Source of the DNA: Hydractinia symbiolongicarpus
Lineage: Eukaryota; Cnidaria; Hydrozoa; Anthoathecata; Hydractiniidae
Assembly (NCBI RefSeq): GCF_029227915.1
Contig: NC_079885.1
Coordinates: 10,777,001-10,841,000, forward strand
Length of the DNA: 64,000 nucleotides
Reading direction: 5' to 3'
Below the pieces are notes generated by a model. That model saw nothing but the letters and a program-made list of their open reading frames with translations, had not been told where the DNA came from and made no database searches. Shown one piece after another: positions 47,714-59,319 of this stretch. Made by a program: the position numbers and the translations under genes. Numbering within the stretch: position 1 is the stretch's first letter; each line of letters starts with the position of its first letter.

Positions 47714-47860
47714 CTATGTCGTTGCGCAATTACCATTATACGTGATGTACTCCTGATAGCAGGACCAGCAGAGCATCTTGGCTCTTATGAAGAACCTCCG
47801 TCCGCAGGAACATTTGTCGTAGGTGTCGAGTATTTTTTCGCAGTCGTCGCAGTGTTCCAT
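47714..47860 (-). CDS. 48-residue cysteine-rich (zinc-ribbon-like) protein
   Basis: The minus strand reads MEHCDDCEKILDTYDKCSCG, then RRFFIRAKMLCWSCYQEYIT and eight more residues to TAG at 47716-47714. Cysteines are spaced CxxC-x9-CxC and then CxxC, suited to bind zinc. The frame is intact, and the spacing to the neighbours (37 bp from 47677; 47 bp to 47907) fits the packed gene row. No family is recognised. Confidence 0.5.
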   Translation of the reverse strand: MEHCDDCEKILDTYDKCSCGRRFFIRAKMLCWSCYQEYITYNGNCATT

Positions 47861-47906
47861 TTATCTTACAACCCCGGGTTGTAAAATAGTCAGTGATATC
47901 CATACC

Positions 47907-48397
47907 TTATACTAGCTCCCATGTGGGCCCCCAGGGGAGCACGTCCTGGGATCTGAAACGATCCGGAACATATTCCAGTATCGTGGGCATCCGTCCAACA
48001 GCCCAAGCGCACATTTCTAGGGTCTTGAAACGATCCGGAACATATTCCTGGAGCAGCCCTGGATCTTCGTGAACCGCCCTGTTACACATTTCCTGGTTCT
48101 TGAAATGGTCCGGAACAAAATCAAACACCAAGGGGTTATCTTGAACCGCCATAGTACACATTTCCTGGTTCTTGAAAGTTTCTGGAACATCCTGGAGCGC
48201 CCAGGGGTTATCTTGAACCGCCATAGTACACATATCCCGGGTCTTGAAAGTTTCTGGAACATACTGGAGTGCCCCGGGATTCATTTGAACTGCCCTGGTA
48301 TATATATTGCTTGCGTCTTAAAACGATCCGGAACACGCTCGAGCAGCCATGGTTTCCGTCCGACAACCTCTGTAATGGCCCGCATTTCATGTGTCAT
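47907..48397 (-). pseudogene. VPDxFKxxEMC repeat protein, frameshifted
   Basis: From ATG 48397 a first repeat (PWLLERVPDRFKTQ) is cut by a frame change and TGA near 48,283. Then a 125-residue frame contains about five repeats of roughly 24-27 residues with the consensus MCxxAVxxxPxxLxxVPDxFKxxE, of the DUF4116-like type (family inference). The repeats are also visible as near-identical DNA units of about 75-80 bp. It is the last gene before the right terminal repeat. Function unknown. Confidence 0.6.
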
Positions 48398-48487
48398 GAT
48401 ATGGTTGCGGGTTGCATTCTCATGATTTCGGCTCACGTTTACTATTATATCCCAGGCTCAACTAGCGGTCGTAGTTTGAGTATAGGA

Positions 48488-48702
48488 CTCTCCCCATTCT
48501 CAAATGCGCATGCTCGAGATTTTTTTGATGTCAGCATTATTGTCCATTCTCAATGAGTCGTCATTGCGCATGCTCAAGATTTTATCGGTATTTCCGGAAT
48601 TGTCGGATTTATCGGATTTATCGGAATTGTCGGGAGGGGGTATTCGGGAATTTCCCTTGTCGTCGTCGTCGTCTGTGCTAGAACATACATTTTACTATCT
48701 CT
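48488..48702 (-). repeat. Right terminal inverted repeat of the Polinton
   Basis: The inverted partner of 33063-33270. It has one extra ggatttatc sub-repeat and a longer cgtcgtcgtcgtc run than the left end. Divergence between the two ends indicates an old insertion. Confidence 0.92.
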
Positions 48703-48708
48703 ATAGGA

Positions 48709-49744
48709 CTTAATTCAGAATCATTAAGCTTTGGAGGGCGTTGTGATCCTCCCAATGTAGCCAGGGTGAAACCTGGAAGTCAACGCTACTTTTAGAGCCC
48801 TCTAAACTTTCTGGTATCAGGCTACTAATACCTTCATCAGCTGTGATTTTTCTGTCTCTGAAACACATTAAATATATCAATCTGAAAGAACTGTAACAGC
48901 CCGGTTATATCTTATTATGTTCTTGTATGTTGATATTAGGTTGGAATCGATGTGATGTTCGCATCTCAAAAAATTCTTTCACAGTGTACATAAAGTACCC
49001 TACTGCTTGGATAGAGATCTTTAAAGCATTTTGGTATCATTTCAGCGATTTAAATTGTTGTAACCGGTATTGTTGTCGCTTTAAACCATTTCCTTGTTAC
49101 ACATGATACATTTATTGTACATGATATATATTATTGTAATGGCTTTTCGCTGTGTCTCGAAACTAAGTTGTACCAAGTTAAAAAAAAACCCAACTTAATC
49201 TCGTCCCCAGGGTCTTGTGGCCCCTGCTGAGCTGTTATTACGGAGTTGCTTTTCGCCGCTATCAACCTCATCATCAAGGCAAAATGCCCTGGGAATAAGT
49301 TTAAACCCAGCTCTCAATGACATTTGTTTTTTGTGTAACTTTTTGATGATAAGCGTTTTTGCGGAGCTAAGACAGCGGGAGTACCGTGAGCTGCTAACCG
49401 CAAGCGAAGTCCATTTTTTATTTAAGCTTTTGTAAATATTTCAAATCAAACATTTTTACTATTTTTATCGTTATTTTAAATTATGGAAGAAGTCAAGTAG
49501 CGAATTTTTAGGAACAACATATCAAAGTCTAAATAACTAGTTTGCATCCGATACAACTTCCACGCGTGATAAGTGCCAAAGAGAGTTCAAAATTCAGCGT
49601 GGATTGAAGTCTATTAAATAGGTGATACTGAAGATAACATTACGAAAACTAACATACGTCCAACCGTCTATTCATGTTCCCGGCTTGGCGTAATCTGTTG
49701 AAAGAAGGACAACATCAAGTTTTGAGTGTGGTATACGAAAAAAA
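48709..49744. other. Right flank of the Polinton
   Basis: AT-rich host DNA. A segment at 49,210-49,300 (gtcttgtggcccctg ... atcatcaaggcaaaatg) recurs in diverged form at 52,083-52,132, marking a dispersed repeat. No gene was recognised. Confidence 0.45.
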
Positions 49745-50470
49745 ATGACATTGAAAAAAAACCTTTTTATACTACCACATGGAAAGATCGGTAAAAACTG
49801 TATTGATGAATGTTCTCCCTGGATACATGAGTGGGAGAAAAATTCAACACGTCGTGATGTTGTATCAAAAGTGTATGCTAAAACGTCAACAAGATCATTC
49901 CGAAACACTAAAAAGAAGGTAAAAAACTCCGGAAGAAAGGGGATTTTGACCTGCCTCTCGAGAGAAGTAAGGTGTATTCAGTCCAATTTGACTTTCAAAT
50001 ATCAACAAAAAAATAAAGCAAACAACGACACGGTTCCATCTTCATACGACTCCTTTCTGACATCGAGTTTAAATGAATCCTGAAACTAAATGACGATAAC
50101 ATCAAAGTTCTGGAACAAAAACATTCAATGAGTGAAGAGAAAAACAACGACGTTCTCCTCCATGGACTTGAGCAGCTAATAGGAAAATTTATATGCTTAC
50201 AAAATGCATGTAAAATAAAAAGAGCATCTTTATCAATGGATGCAGACAATTGGAAGAGAATCTTAACATCGACTTCTTTTGGGGCAAACAGTCAACAGCT
50301 ATGTGATGCATTGGAAAGGACGGCAAAAATATCTTGAGCAAAATGTCTGCGACGATGCTTTTCTTGCTTTCCGTTTAATTCCAATGGACAAGAATTCTAA
50401 GACCAATTGAAATCGGGGAGATCGTTAGGAAAATTATCGGTAGAGCGGTTATAGTCGTTTGAAACAAAGA
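49745..50470 (+). mobile_element. Decayed retroelement reverse transcriptase with inverted partial copy
   Basis: Pieces in order: LPHGKIGKNCIDECSPWIHE (49,775), a basic region (RSFRNTKKKVKNSGRKGI), MDADNWKRILTSTSFGANSQ (50,236), DDAFLAFRLIPMDKNSK (50,352) and, in another frame, LRPIEIGEIVRKIIGRAV (50,398). The last two match the RT amino part seen on the minus strand at 560-690. Stops and frame changes are frequent. Positions 49866-50071 recur inverted at 50570-50772, so the element was rearranged after insertion. Confidence 0.55.
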
Positions 50471-50772
50471 AAGAGCAGTATTCGTCGATGATCTGCAACT
50501 TTGTGGGGGGTAGCTGATACACATGCGTTCATATGCAACATCCAAAAAAACTGAACGACTGAACATAGTCACAAAGATCAGAAAGGAGTCGTATGAAGAT
50601 GGAACCGTGTCGATGTTTCCTTCATTTTTTTGTTGATATTTGAAAGTCAAATTGGACTGAATACACTTCACTTCTCTCAAGAGACAGGTCAAAATCCCCT
50701 TTCTTCCGGAGTTTTTTACCTTCTCTTTAGTGTTTTGGAATGATCTTGTTGACGTTTTAGCATACGCAATGA
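49866..50772. repeat. Inverted repeat, arms about 205 bp
   Basis: The left arm 49866-50071 and right arm 50570-50772 are near-identical reverse complements (for example caagatcattccgaaacact against the inverted equivalent), separated by about 500 bp. Transcription through it would give a long double-stranded RNA hairpin. Confidence 0.85.
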
Positions 50773-51047
50773 CATCTGGGACGAGAAGAAAATCATTGAC
50801 AGAGAATCCAGAACAACGGCCAGGAAGATTAGAGAAACCATCAACAGTGTAGACGTAACAAACACATAAACAGCATCTCGTATCAACTTCCTGAGATTTG
50901 GTTACCAGCCCTACAGTAGAAGTAGGTCCGCAAATGTTAATTACCGTAATTAACTGTAATTATCAGTTCGTTTTTGATTGGTTAATTTTTATGAATTTCG
51001 ATCCTCTGCAATTATATAAACACATGCGCAACATCATTTTACTTTGC

Positions 51048-51076
51048 CCGATGATGGGAGAAGGATCTCCCGAAAC
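51048..51076 (+). other. Hammerhead-ribozyme-like motif, core variant
   Basis: CCGATGA, a 5-bp stem (gggag aaggat ctccc) and GAAAC. The hammerhead core needs CTGATGA; the T is C here. Such motifs accompany Penelope-like elements and retrozymes (known). Activity is unlikely as written. Confidence 0.3.
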
Positions 51077-51541
51077 GTCGCCTACTAAACTATCATGTTT
51101 AAGAAATGATAAACTTTCCACAGTAATATGAATACTGAACAGACAAATCGAAATAATATCTTCGATAATATCGTAATGTAATGTAATATATTTTTAACTT
51201 CTAAGGTATACAATGGTAAAAAGTTCTAATACATTAAAATTTAAAATAGACAAACAAAAAATGGAAGAGAAAACAAATAAAAAATATACCAATGCTCTTA
51301 TACCTTTGTGTCAGGAGACTCATAGAAGACAAAAAAGTCTTATCATTGAGATCCTGCAGGATCTACGCTATGCGTAGTTCACGAGCTTGTCGAAAGAGAA
51401 ATGTTAACTTTTGGCTCCATTTATAACAGCTGACGTATATGTAATATTTACAACTTGTTTATAATATTAGTAAAAAGATAAAGGATAAAGTGTAAGTGCA
51501 AACATTAGTTTGAATTCGAAAAAGGATGATAAATATTTTTA

Positions 51542-52085
51542 TTAAAAGAAGGATGTTTCTTCTGGTAGACAACACAAGATAAATTTTTTTACTTTTGACT
51601 GAAAAGTTTTAAAACAGCATTTTTCCTGTAAGATTGATGGTTTTATTTTGGAGATCTTGTTCCAGATATATGGGCCGCGATATGAAGTGGAAAATCGACT
51701 GAACTTTGTTTTCCTAAATGGCGCGTAATACAACCTAGTAGATCTAGTGACATATTTTTTTTTCATAGCATGAAACGTGTTTGAGAACACCACAGGGGGG
51801 TCTTTTTTTCTTGACCTGTACATAAAACAAAGTGTCTAAAAGATATTTATTGCAAATATGGTTAAAATGTTCATACGTTGAAACAAAGGCTTGAATGTGT
51901 CAACTTGTTCGAAAAAGTAATTATTCTCGTGGCATGTTTTTGTTGCCGATAGAGAGACTCCAATTTAGCTTTGTGAGTACTACCCCAAATTATGTTTCCA
52001 TAGTTCAAGTAGCTGTGAATAAAAGAGTAATATAATTGTACGAGACATTGTTCGTTTAATACATGACTAGCCTTATAGAGAGTCT
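51542..52085 (-). mobile_element. LINE ORF2 carboxy-terminal remnant
   Basis: The minus strand reads LYYSFIHSYLNYGNIIWGST and KLESLYRQQKHATRIITFSN (about 52,060-51,920). After a broken part near 51,870 it continues with STRLYYAPFRKTKFSRFSTS and YRGPYIWNKI, ending in TAA/TAG near 51,542. This is the thumb and carboxy region typical of CR1/L2-like LINE polymerases (family inference). Upstream RT domains are missing. Confidence 0.65.
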
Positions 52086-53249
52086 TGTGGCCCCTGAGCC
52101 GTGATCAACTTTATCAACAAGACAAAATGTTATATATGGGTTTAAAAATTTGTTGACGTTAGCAAAGACAAACCAATGCAGAAAAATATTTTTTTACAAA
52201 ATATGTTAGTCTTTGTGTGGAGGTTAAAACGCTGATCAAGAAAATGTACAGGATCATGTACTTTTGACAAACGGTTGAAGAGATATTGGTGTTGTTAAAG
52301 GTATTTAAATGACGTCATCAACCCGCTTGCTCTGAAACGGGTCCCCAGTGGCCTCTATTTACTCACGCGGGAGATGGCGTCAGTTATTTTCCATCAGTTT
52401 TCGAGATATAAGGTATTAAATAGGCGCAAAGTTACTAGACGAAAATGTCTTACAGTTAAACACCGTTTATTCACCAGGTCCCCACTCCTGGCATTAGATC
52501 TATTTTTCTTTTTTATTTAATTGTTGTCTCGTTCAGTAATTTTGTTGTATTTTCATCCTTGATTTAATCTATTAAGTATGATTCAATATAAATATTCATG
52601 AAAAACGCAATGGGGATAGTTGTTATCTCCCTAATGTTTTGCACAGTTTACTTTGTTTTTAATTTTTGTGTTTCCATCATGGGGAGGGTTCAATGAAAAA
52701 ACAAGATGGTAGAATTTACTACGCACGCATTGTCTCATTTTTTATGACCCTAAATTTGCGAATATTGACGTGAATATATTTTTGACAATAGAGGGATTGA
52801 CTATATAGCTATGTCTGAAATACACTTAATAATACTGCTATAGCCAGCTGGCGAAACGAACTAGCTAACTTAGCCAGTTTTCTCTGTAAAAAAAGCTTTT
52901 TGCTGTGCAGATCTAGAGTAGTAGCTATCTTACCAAGAAATATGCATAAAAAATTTAGCTAATAGTTTTTTTGTTTAGCACTAGCTAGCTATAGCTTGTA
53001 ATATTAAAAAATTGCCAGAGTGGCTGTGCTTGCTAAGTTTGCAGGTAGGTTTTATTCCCACCCAAAAGCAATTGTCAAGTTAGGGCATAAGTTTTGTGAG
53101 CTTTTTGTTGCCGTTCCTCTCTTCTGTTGGCAGATGAATCTACCATCACTTTTCAAATGTTTTTTTTTTACTTGTATTACTAGAGACCATATTATTTCAA
53201 TCAATTGCAGTAATGGAAGCAAGTTGAACTTTGTTGGACCTTTGCATTG
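52086..53249. other. Intergenic, repeat-rich
   Basis: Contains the second copy of the gtcttgtggcccctg repeat and TAGC-rich simple sequence at 52,840-53,000. The open frame 53,020-53,283 runs into the inverted-repeat element and is not a recognised protein. Confidence 0.4.
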
Positions 53250-53254
53250 TCAGT

Positions 53255-53954
53255 CAGTACGGGATCTTTCCTCGATCGAGTGACTGTCCCTCGATCGAGG
53301 TAAATCACTCGATCGAGTGAGTGCGCAACCACCCGATCGGGAGAGACTTACCTGAATCAGGTGAGTATTTTTCTTGCTTAAAATTGCTTTTTAAAAGGGC
53401 AAGCCGCTGGCCAAAAGTGCAATATAATTTTTGTTTACATTAAATCATAAGCTTATTTTGCGCTGTTTCACCGATTAAAAAAAAATTCACTGTGCCGTTC
53501 CAATGCTATTGATGATTTCTTGAGTTGGATCGACTACATGGTGCATATTTTCAGTCTAGGTTGCACGTGTACTGCCTCTGAAGCTCATTTTAGTTGTCTT
53601 ATAGACTTGTGCTTGGAATTAGTTTAGTAAGAAGCCAGTATAGCAAGCTATATGAAGAAAAATGTGCATATTTTTTATCATATCTGACACAAAGTATAGT
53701 AGAGAAATATTGATATCTTTAACATAGCTAGTTAGCTGTCTCTAGAGCTTGAGCTGACTAGGTGCAAGGCAAGAACTAAGTCTCTCCCAAGCACCTTCGG
53801 TTTGTTTATGTATTTAGCTAGCTAAAAATTTATCGGCAGTTATGACTCACTCAATCGGGTGGTCGTGAGAAATTGCCGCCAGTGCCGACTCACTCAATCA
53901 AGTGGTTTACCGAATTGGGGGACACTCACCCGATCGGGGAAAGATCCCGTACTG
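53255..53954. mobile_element. Non-autonomous inverted-repeat element, TCAGT target duplication
   Basis: The left end cagtacgggatctttcc (53255) and right end ggaaagatcccgtactg (to 53954) are perfect inverted copies for 17 bp; inverted similarity continues for about 90 bp with differences. TCAGT is present on both sides (53250-53254 and 53955-53959). The ends are packed with tcgatcgag or cgatcggg palindromes. No transposase is encoded. The superfamily cannot be told from these features. Confidence 0.75.
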
Positions 53955-54169
53955 TCAGTAACAAGAATACCAATTTTATATAAAACTTAAGGCTATTTTT
54001 AGAATTTTATTGCTTTGAAGAAATGTTTACAAATGTTTGAAGATTTTTGTACATGGCACGTTTCGTACACGTGGTTAGCTTGGCTATGTAAAAAAAACAG
54101 GACCAAAGCTAATAATGAAATTCATAGACTTTTTCGAAGTCAGAACAATTTTCTTCCTATCCCTGTCTT

Positions 54170-55480
54170 TTCCGAAGGGGTGTTCAGTGAGTAATGAGAT
54201 TTCTAAAGACGAATACTCATATTTTAAATTCTTTTTTTGATGACGCTGTCAGCATGGTTTTTCATTTATGTCAGCACTGTTTCTTAGCTATGTTGGATAT
54301 TAAACATGCTTTTAGATTGTGTCCAGTTCACCCTAAGGACTCAAACCTTTTGGTTTATCAATGAAAAGGCCAGTTTTTCTTTGATTTTGTTCTTCCCCTT
54401 CTAGCCTTTATAAGACACTTTACATTTTGATGATTTCGTCACATGGGAGAGAATAAGGAAGGTATGTCAAACAACATTACAAATAATTAAAGATTTCTTC
54501 TCAGCATATAACACTGTGGCAAGGTAAAAAGTGTGCAAAAATGAATTATTTTTCCTTATTGGCTGTCCTTTGCTTGCAAAGTTGTTAAATATTGTTTCAA
54601 TTTATTTACAGACGCGTCTAACGTAAGTTTGAGTGGTTTCTTTGTTGGTTCATGGTTCTCCATAAAGATTGCCAGGAAGGACCACAATATTTCTTTTTTA
54701 GAGCTTTTAGCTATTATGGTTGCTATACATACTTTGGGTGCTTGGTGGAAGGATAAGGTTGACTTGTTTACAGACAATGAAGCATTAATGCATATTTAGA
54801 ACACAGGTTGTGTAAATGTCAGTCAAACTAACATTAACTTGCTAATTCATCATTTCACAGGTGTGAGGAATGTTTATGCTGATTTTATTTCCTATTTCCA
54901 GGTGTCAAAATTCAAGAGTTGTGTCCAGAAACAGACAAGCTACCCACACCATTTCCTTCAGCAATGTCAGATCTCTTACTGGCTAATTGCAATTTTACTT
55001 AAATTTAACTCTTTCATCTAACACCAGGTTAACTTATTGCTCAGTTTCCGTGTATACAAAAAGATTCTGCCATAAAACATAAACACCTTTATTTCCACCT
55101 CAGGAATTAACTCTACAACTCTTTGCTACCCACCTTGTGCCAATAGGCAAATACAAAACCAGTAAATTTTAATTTGCTGGAGTCCAAAATAAGAGCGTTA
55201 TTAATGGTAATAACATAGTGTCAGGTATTGACTGAGACATATCATGTGTTGTATGCAAAGAAGCTTGCATAACATACCTGTCTTTGCCTACCAATCACTC
55301 ACCAATGGCTCATCTAACAGAGATTTTGTCATTTTTGGAAGATACTTCATTTTCTAATTATGATAAAGCTATGTGGCGTTGTTTAGTATTAATGCTGTTT
55401 TTCAGCCTATTGCAAGTATCACAGTGAGAGTACGTCTCTTCTACCGAACACAAATGAGATCCTCTAACACACTTATCATC
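54170..55480 (+). mobile_element. DIRS-like retrotransposon remnant (RT, RNase H, tyrosine recombinase)
   Basis: Frames in order: LAMLDIKHAFRLCPVHPKDS (RT, about 54,285), a stop, then FFFDFVLP. At 54,600-54,800 comes an RNase H with LFTDASN, SFLELLAIMVAIHTLGAWW and LFTDNEALMHI, followed by GVRNVYADFISYFQVSKFK. From about 55,085 there is a degraded recombinase: LQLFATHLV, LPTNHSPMAHLTEILSFLED and LVLMLFFSLLQVSQ. RT, RNase H and tyrosine recombinase in this order indicate DIRS/YR retroelements (known). Stops are frequent. Confidence 0.65.
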
Positions 55481-58400
55481 GCTGCATGATTTTAGTGTTT
55501 TAAAGGACAATGCTTAGGTGCTAAAGTCTTAAAATTAAACCTAAAAAATGTGAATGTGTAAAGGGAATACAAAGAGCAGATATTTTGACATATGTAGATA
55601 CCACTGTGCATCTACATGGTAGCATAGTTGTTTCATATATTTTATAGCACATAGTAGTGTAGTTTGGAAACTTTCTGTTGATACTTGATTTTGCAATTTA
55701 AAAATATTTAGAAATTTTTAAATGTTGATGCATTGATAGATGACAACGGAACTAATTAAATGTTAAATTGCAGAGATGCTAGGAGTGTTTAAATATAATT
55801 AGTTTTGTATTGTTTTGATGTACTTATTTTTAACAAGCTCTGCACAGTTGTGCGCAAAACAAGTTGTTATCCAATTGCATTGATAATGTTGCTATAAATT
55901 GTTATGTAATTTTAAATTTACATTGTTTCTTAGGCAATTATTTTGTTATTTTGTATGTTATTTATTTCTTTTATTTGATGCACATTTGCTTGCAGCTGGT
56001 AATTGTTTTGCTACTGTACACTCTGCACAAAATTAGTTTTGTTTTAGCTTGTTATGCATTTTGTGTCATTAGTTAATTTGATATCTCAAGGGAAGTATTC
56101 TTCATATCTGAATTATTCAATAGTCTTTCAAACTTTGACCTGCATATTTTTTGCTAGCCTTTGAATTTTAAATATATTGCTAAAATTAACTTTCAATATA
56201 TTTAGTTTTAATTCACATAAAATCAATGAAGATAAGAAACATTTACTAAATATATATTCACCTTGATTCACTATAGAGTTTTGGTTAAAGAAATATCTGT
56301 GTCTGAATGTGGAATGTAAGTTTAGAATATTAAAAATTTGTGAAAAATTTGTGTTTACATGCAGCTGTAGGGTTTAAATCTTGTTTAAAATTCACAAACT
56401 GAATGTTCTTTGCAAACCATTTTGTGAAAACTGATTTTAAAATATCTCACCGTTTTTGTACACGTCTCACTTATATACTTATTATTTTAATAACAATTGT
56501 TTAACAGTATTGTTTAATGTTCTCTGAAATTTTATTTGAAGCCTGAGCTGCAAGCAAAATATATTTATATTTGTTGAGTCTTGACATTTAATGTTGTAAA
56601 ATGCAAATATTATTTTGTTGATTTTTCTGCTCTGTTTTTTCTTGTAGAAGTGAGAATATGCGTGCTTGTCACACTGGTGTTGTGTAGTTGTGAGCAAATT
56701 AAAATATTTTAATTTTAATAGCAGCAGAGTTTTTTTTTGCTGCAAGGACACAACATTTCTGGTTACTGATGTGTTAGTAATCTTTTAGCATACCACCTAT
56801 TTTCTTTAACATTCAGTTTTCATAATTGCATGAGATGAATTGAATGTAGTTGACGTATAAGCTGGTGTTTTTAACAGTAATGTATTTCATGTAGTTGTAA
56901 TTTGCAGAATTGTTCTGACATTTTTTTTAAATTTCCCTGTGCCACCTTTTCTTAAAACATTTTTCATTCTAGAGATGGTAACTGTTTTAAAATCTTGTAG
57001 TATTGTCTGTAACACTTTTTCTGGGAATGCTTTGATAACCTTCTCAGCCAGCTTAGTTCGTTCATCTATTTTTTATTTCTTATATTTAATATTTCTTATA
57101 TTTTTCTTTGTTGTTATAAGTGTAATGAAAGAAAAAAGAATGGTATGAGCATATTTTTATTTTTATTTTTAGAAGGTGGAGTGATGTATGACCTTATGAT
57201 CTTTTTATTTGCCTTTTGTTATCCAAAATTAACCAATCAAATTGCACAAATTTGAAAATAGATCAAAGTATCCCTATAATAATAGTTTGTCTGGACACCT
57301 TGCTTTATTAAAATCTGGTGTGCTGGTAGAAATAATGACATTGTTAGAATTAAGTAATTTAATGAGTGACTCACCTATTTTGCTGGCTCACCTTATATTG
57401 AGGTGAATAGAAGATAAATAAAATAGTCAGCATAATTGTGGTGTGCTTTATAATATAATTTGCGTATTTTGTTTATGCATGTTGCTTAAGTATTGGTAAA
57501 TAAAAAAATAAAAAAATAAAGTTATTTCTGTAATAGTAAACACGTAAAATTTAGCTAGTTGTTAGAATAGGAGAGATTAGAATAAGAGGGTGATTTTTTA
57601 TAATAATTGTGATTTTTACAAATGTTTGAAATAGCAATGTTATAATCCATTGATAATTCAACAACTTTATTGAGCAGAACATGTGTGATTAACTGGATGT
57701 TCTGTATTGTTCAAGATTGCATTAGTCATCTGTTTTTTATAAAAAAAAAAAACATTTTATGCTTCAAATTTATTTCTCTTCTGTGTATAAAGGAAAGGTT
57801 CTATATTTTTTATTTTTTTTGTTGATTTCAATAATAACGTTATGTAATGTTCTTCTGTTTAATTTATGTGTGTTTGTTTAGTTTTTATTTCATAAAAAAT
57901 CACCTGACTTAAGGAATGTTTTGTAGCAAGCTGGATATTACAGAAGTAAAATCACAACGCTATTCTAATTAATGCTAGAAAAAGATTTATTTTTTTATAT
58001 TGGTGTAGGAGGGTACTTTTTTTACATTTTATTTTACACGTTGTTTTTTATTCTTTTTACTTCTTTTCACAATCTGCGAACATAATTTCGAAAAAAGAAG
58101 CTTTTTACTTCTTGTCTGCTTTAAGTGTATCTGTAATATAAAATGAAGTATATGTTTTGTAGTTACAGCCTAAATGTTCTTAACTTAACATTAGTCTTAT
58201 TTAATATATTTTATATTTTTTTCTAGTGTTTACAAAAAGAGGTCTTTACAATGAACCTTAATAAAATTATTGTATAGACTTCATTGCAACTATATGATGT
58301 CTTTATTTCTGCTGTTGTTTTACATATCCCTACAATTAAAGCGAGGATTTAAAGTGGAGTGGTAGCTTGGTTATCAAAATTACTTTTAATAACAGCCTTT

Positions 58401-59319
58401 TATGCTCACTTATCGAAAAAAGGTTATTTCTTTAAACCATGTGCAACTAATTTATTTACTCTATTGTGTTGTCATGGCTACAAAACTTTATTTCTTTTGA
58501 TGCTTCAATTAACGTTTCAGTTTTACATTCATTCATGCACATATGCAAAAATGTACTTTGTTAGTTATTAAAAATTTATACAGCGTAAAGTGACCTGGTG
58601 AATTTAAGAAGTTGCATTATTATGGTACTTCACTTTAGTTGCAATGTAAACTGCTGATAAGAGTTTTGTATACGAATGAAATTTGATGTGTCCAATATCT
58701 CTGTGTCCAACATTTTAAACAATTTTTGCTTAGTTTTGCATACTGTGCTTTTGTATATCTTAATTAAAGTCTTGTCACTTTTTTTCAATTCAGCATATTT
58801 TAGACAATTTGTGTTAATTAAATCATTATGACAAATAGATATATTTGCATTTCATACTCTTGATAATGCTGTGAATTGGGTACTGGTTATAGAGATACTA
58901 TATGAAGAGCTTTTTTTTATCTTGACAGATTTGTGTCTCAAACAATGTGTTGACAATGTTTAGTTTGTTGCTAGAATTTTTGTTATTGTAACTGTCTGTC
59001 ACTAGTGAGAGCTTTTCGTGTACATTATTTATGTTTAAAAGTTTCAAAATTGAAACTGATGCCACTTGCTCATGTTTGTCGTGTTAGTACAGTTTTTGTA
59101 AACAAAATTAAAAGTCAGGTGGTTATTTCCCCTTCATACAGAGCCCCTATAATAAATTTCATACTTTGCGAGTAAGCTCCATAATGTGAGATATGACCTT
59201 ACATGAGCAAACACCATATTATTTGAAACGTTTTCAAAACCATGATTTGTTGTTTTAGCAATAATAAATAATGGATTTAAATTGAATAACACAGATGTTG
59301 GGTCGAATATCAATTTACC
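55481..59319. other. AT-rich intergenic region upstream of TMEM64
   Basis: Mostly A/T runs and short hydrophobic open frames that look random. It may include the 5' UTR or promoter of TMEM64, but no exon border was identified. Confidence 0.4.

Larger units (their letters stand above)
33063..48702. mobile_element. Polinton/Maverick virus-like DNA transposon (degenerate, end to end)
   Basis: Length is about 15.6 kb, in the usual Polinton range. Both ends carry gagatagtaaaatgtatgtt in inverted orientation, followed by about 190 bp of further inverted similarity. Flanking ATAGGT (33057-33062) and ATAGGA (48703-48708) form a candidate 6-bp target duplication with one mismatch; Polintons make 6-bp duplications (known). 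Inside are the family's hallmark genes: protein-primed-type polymerase B, DDE integrase, FtsK/HerA-type packaging ATPase and double-jelly-roll capsid protein. Gene order is plus: polymerase, small proteins, ATPase, BRO; minus: integrase, membrane protein, HNH, capsid; plus: coiled coil; minus: unknown; plus: penton-like, two small; minus: four small. Base composition is richer in G+C than the flanks. Most large genes are broken, so the copy is inactive. Confidence 0.95.

Noticed and set aside
47684-47884. Plus-strand 66-codon frame
   Set aside because: Shadow of the cysteine-rich minus-strand gene at 47714-47860, which has the better composition and gene-row fit.
53020-53283. 87-codon frame as a host exon
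   Set aside because: It runs into the terminal repeat of the element at 53255 and shows no known domain.
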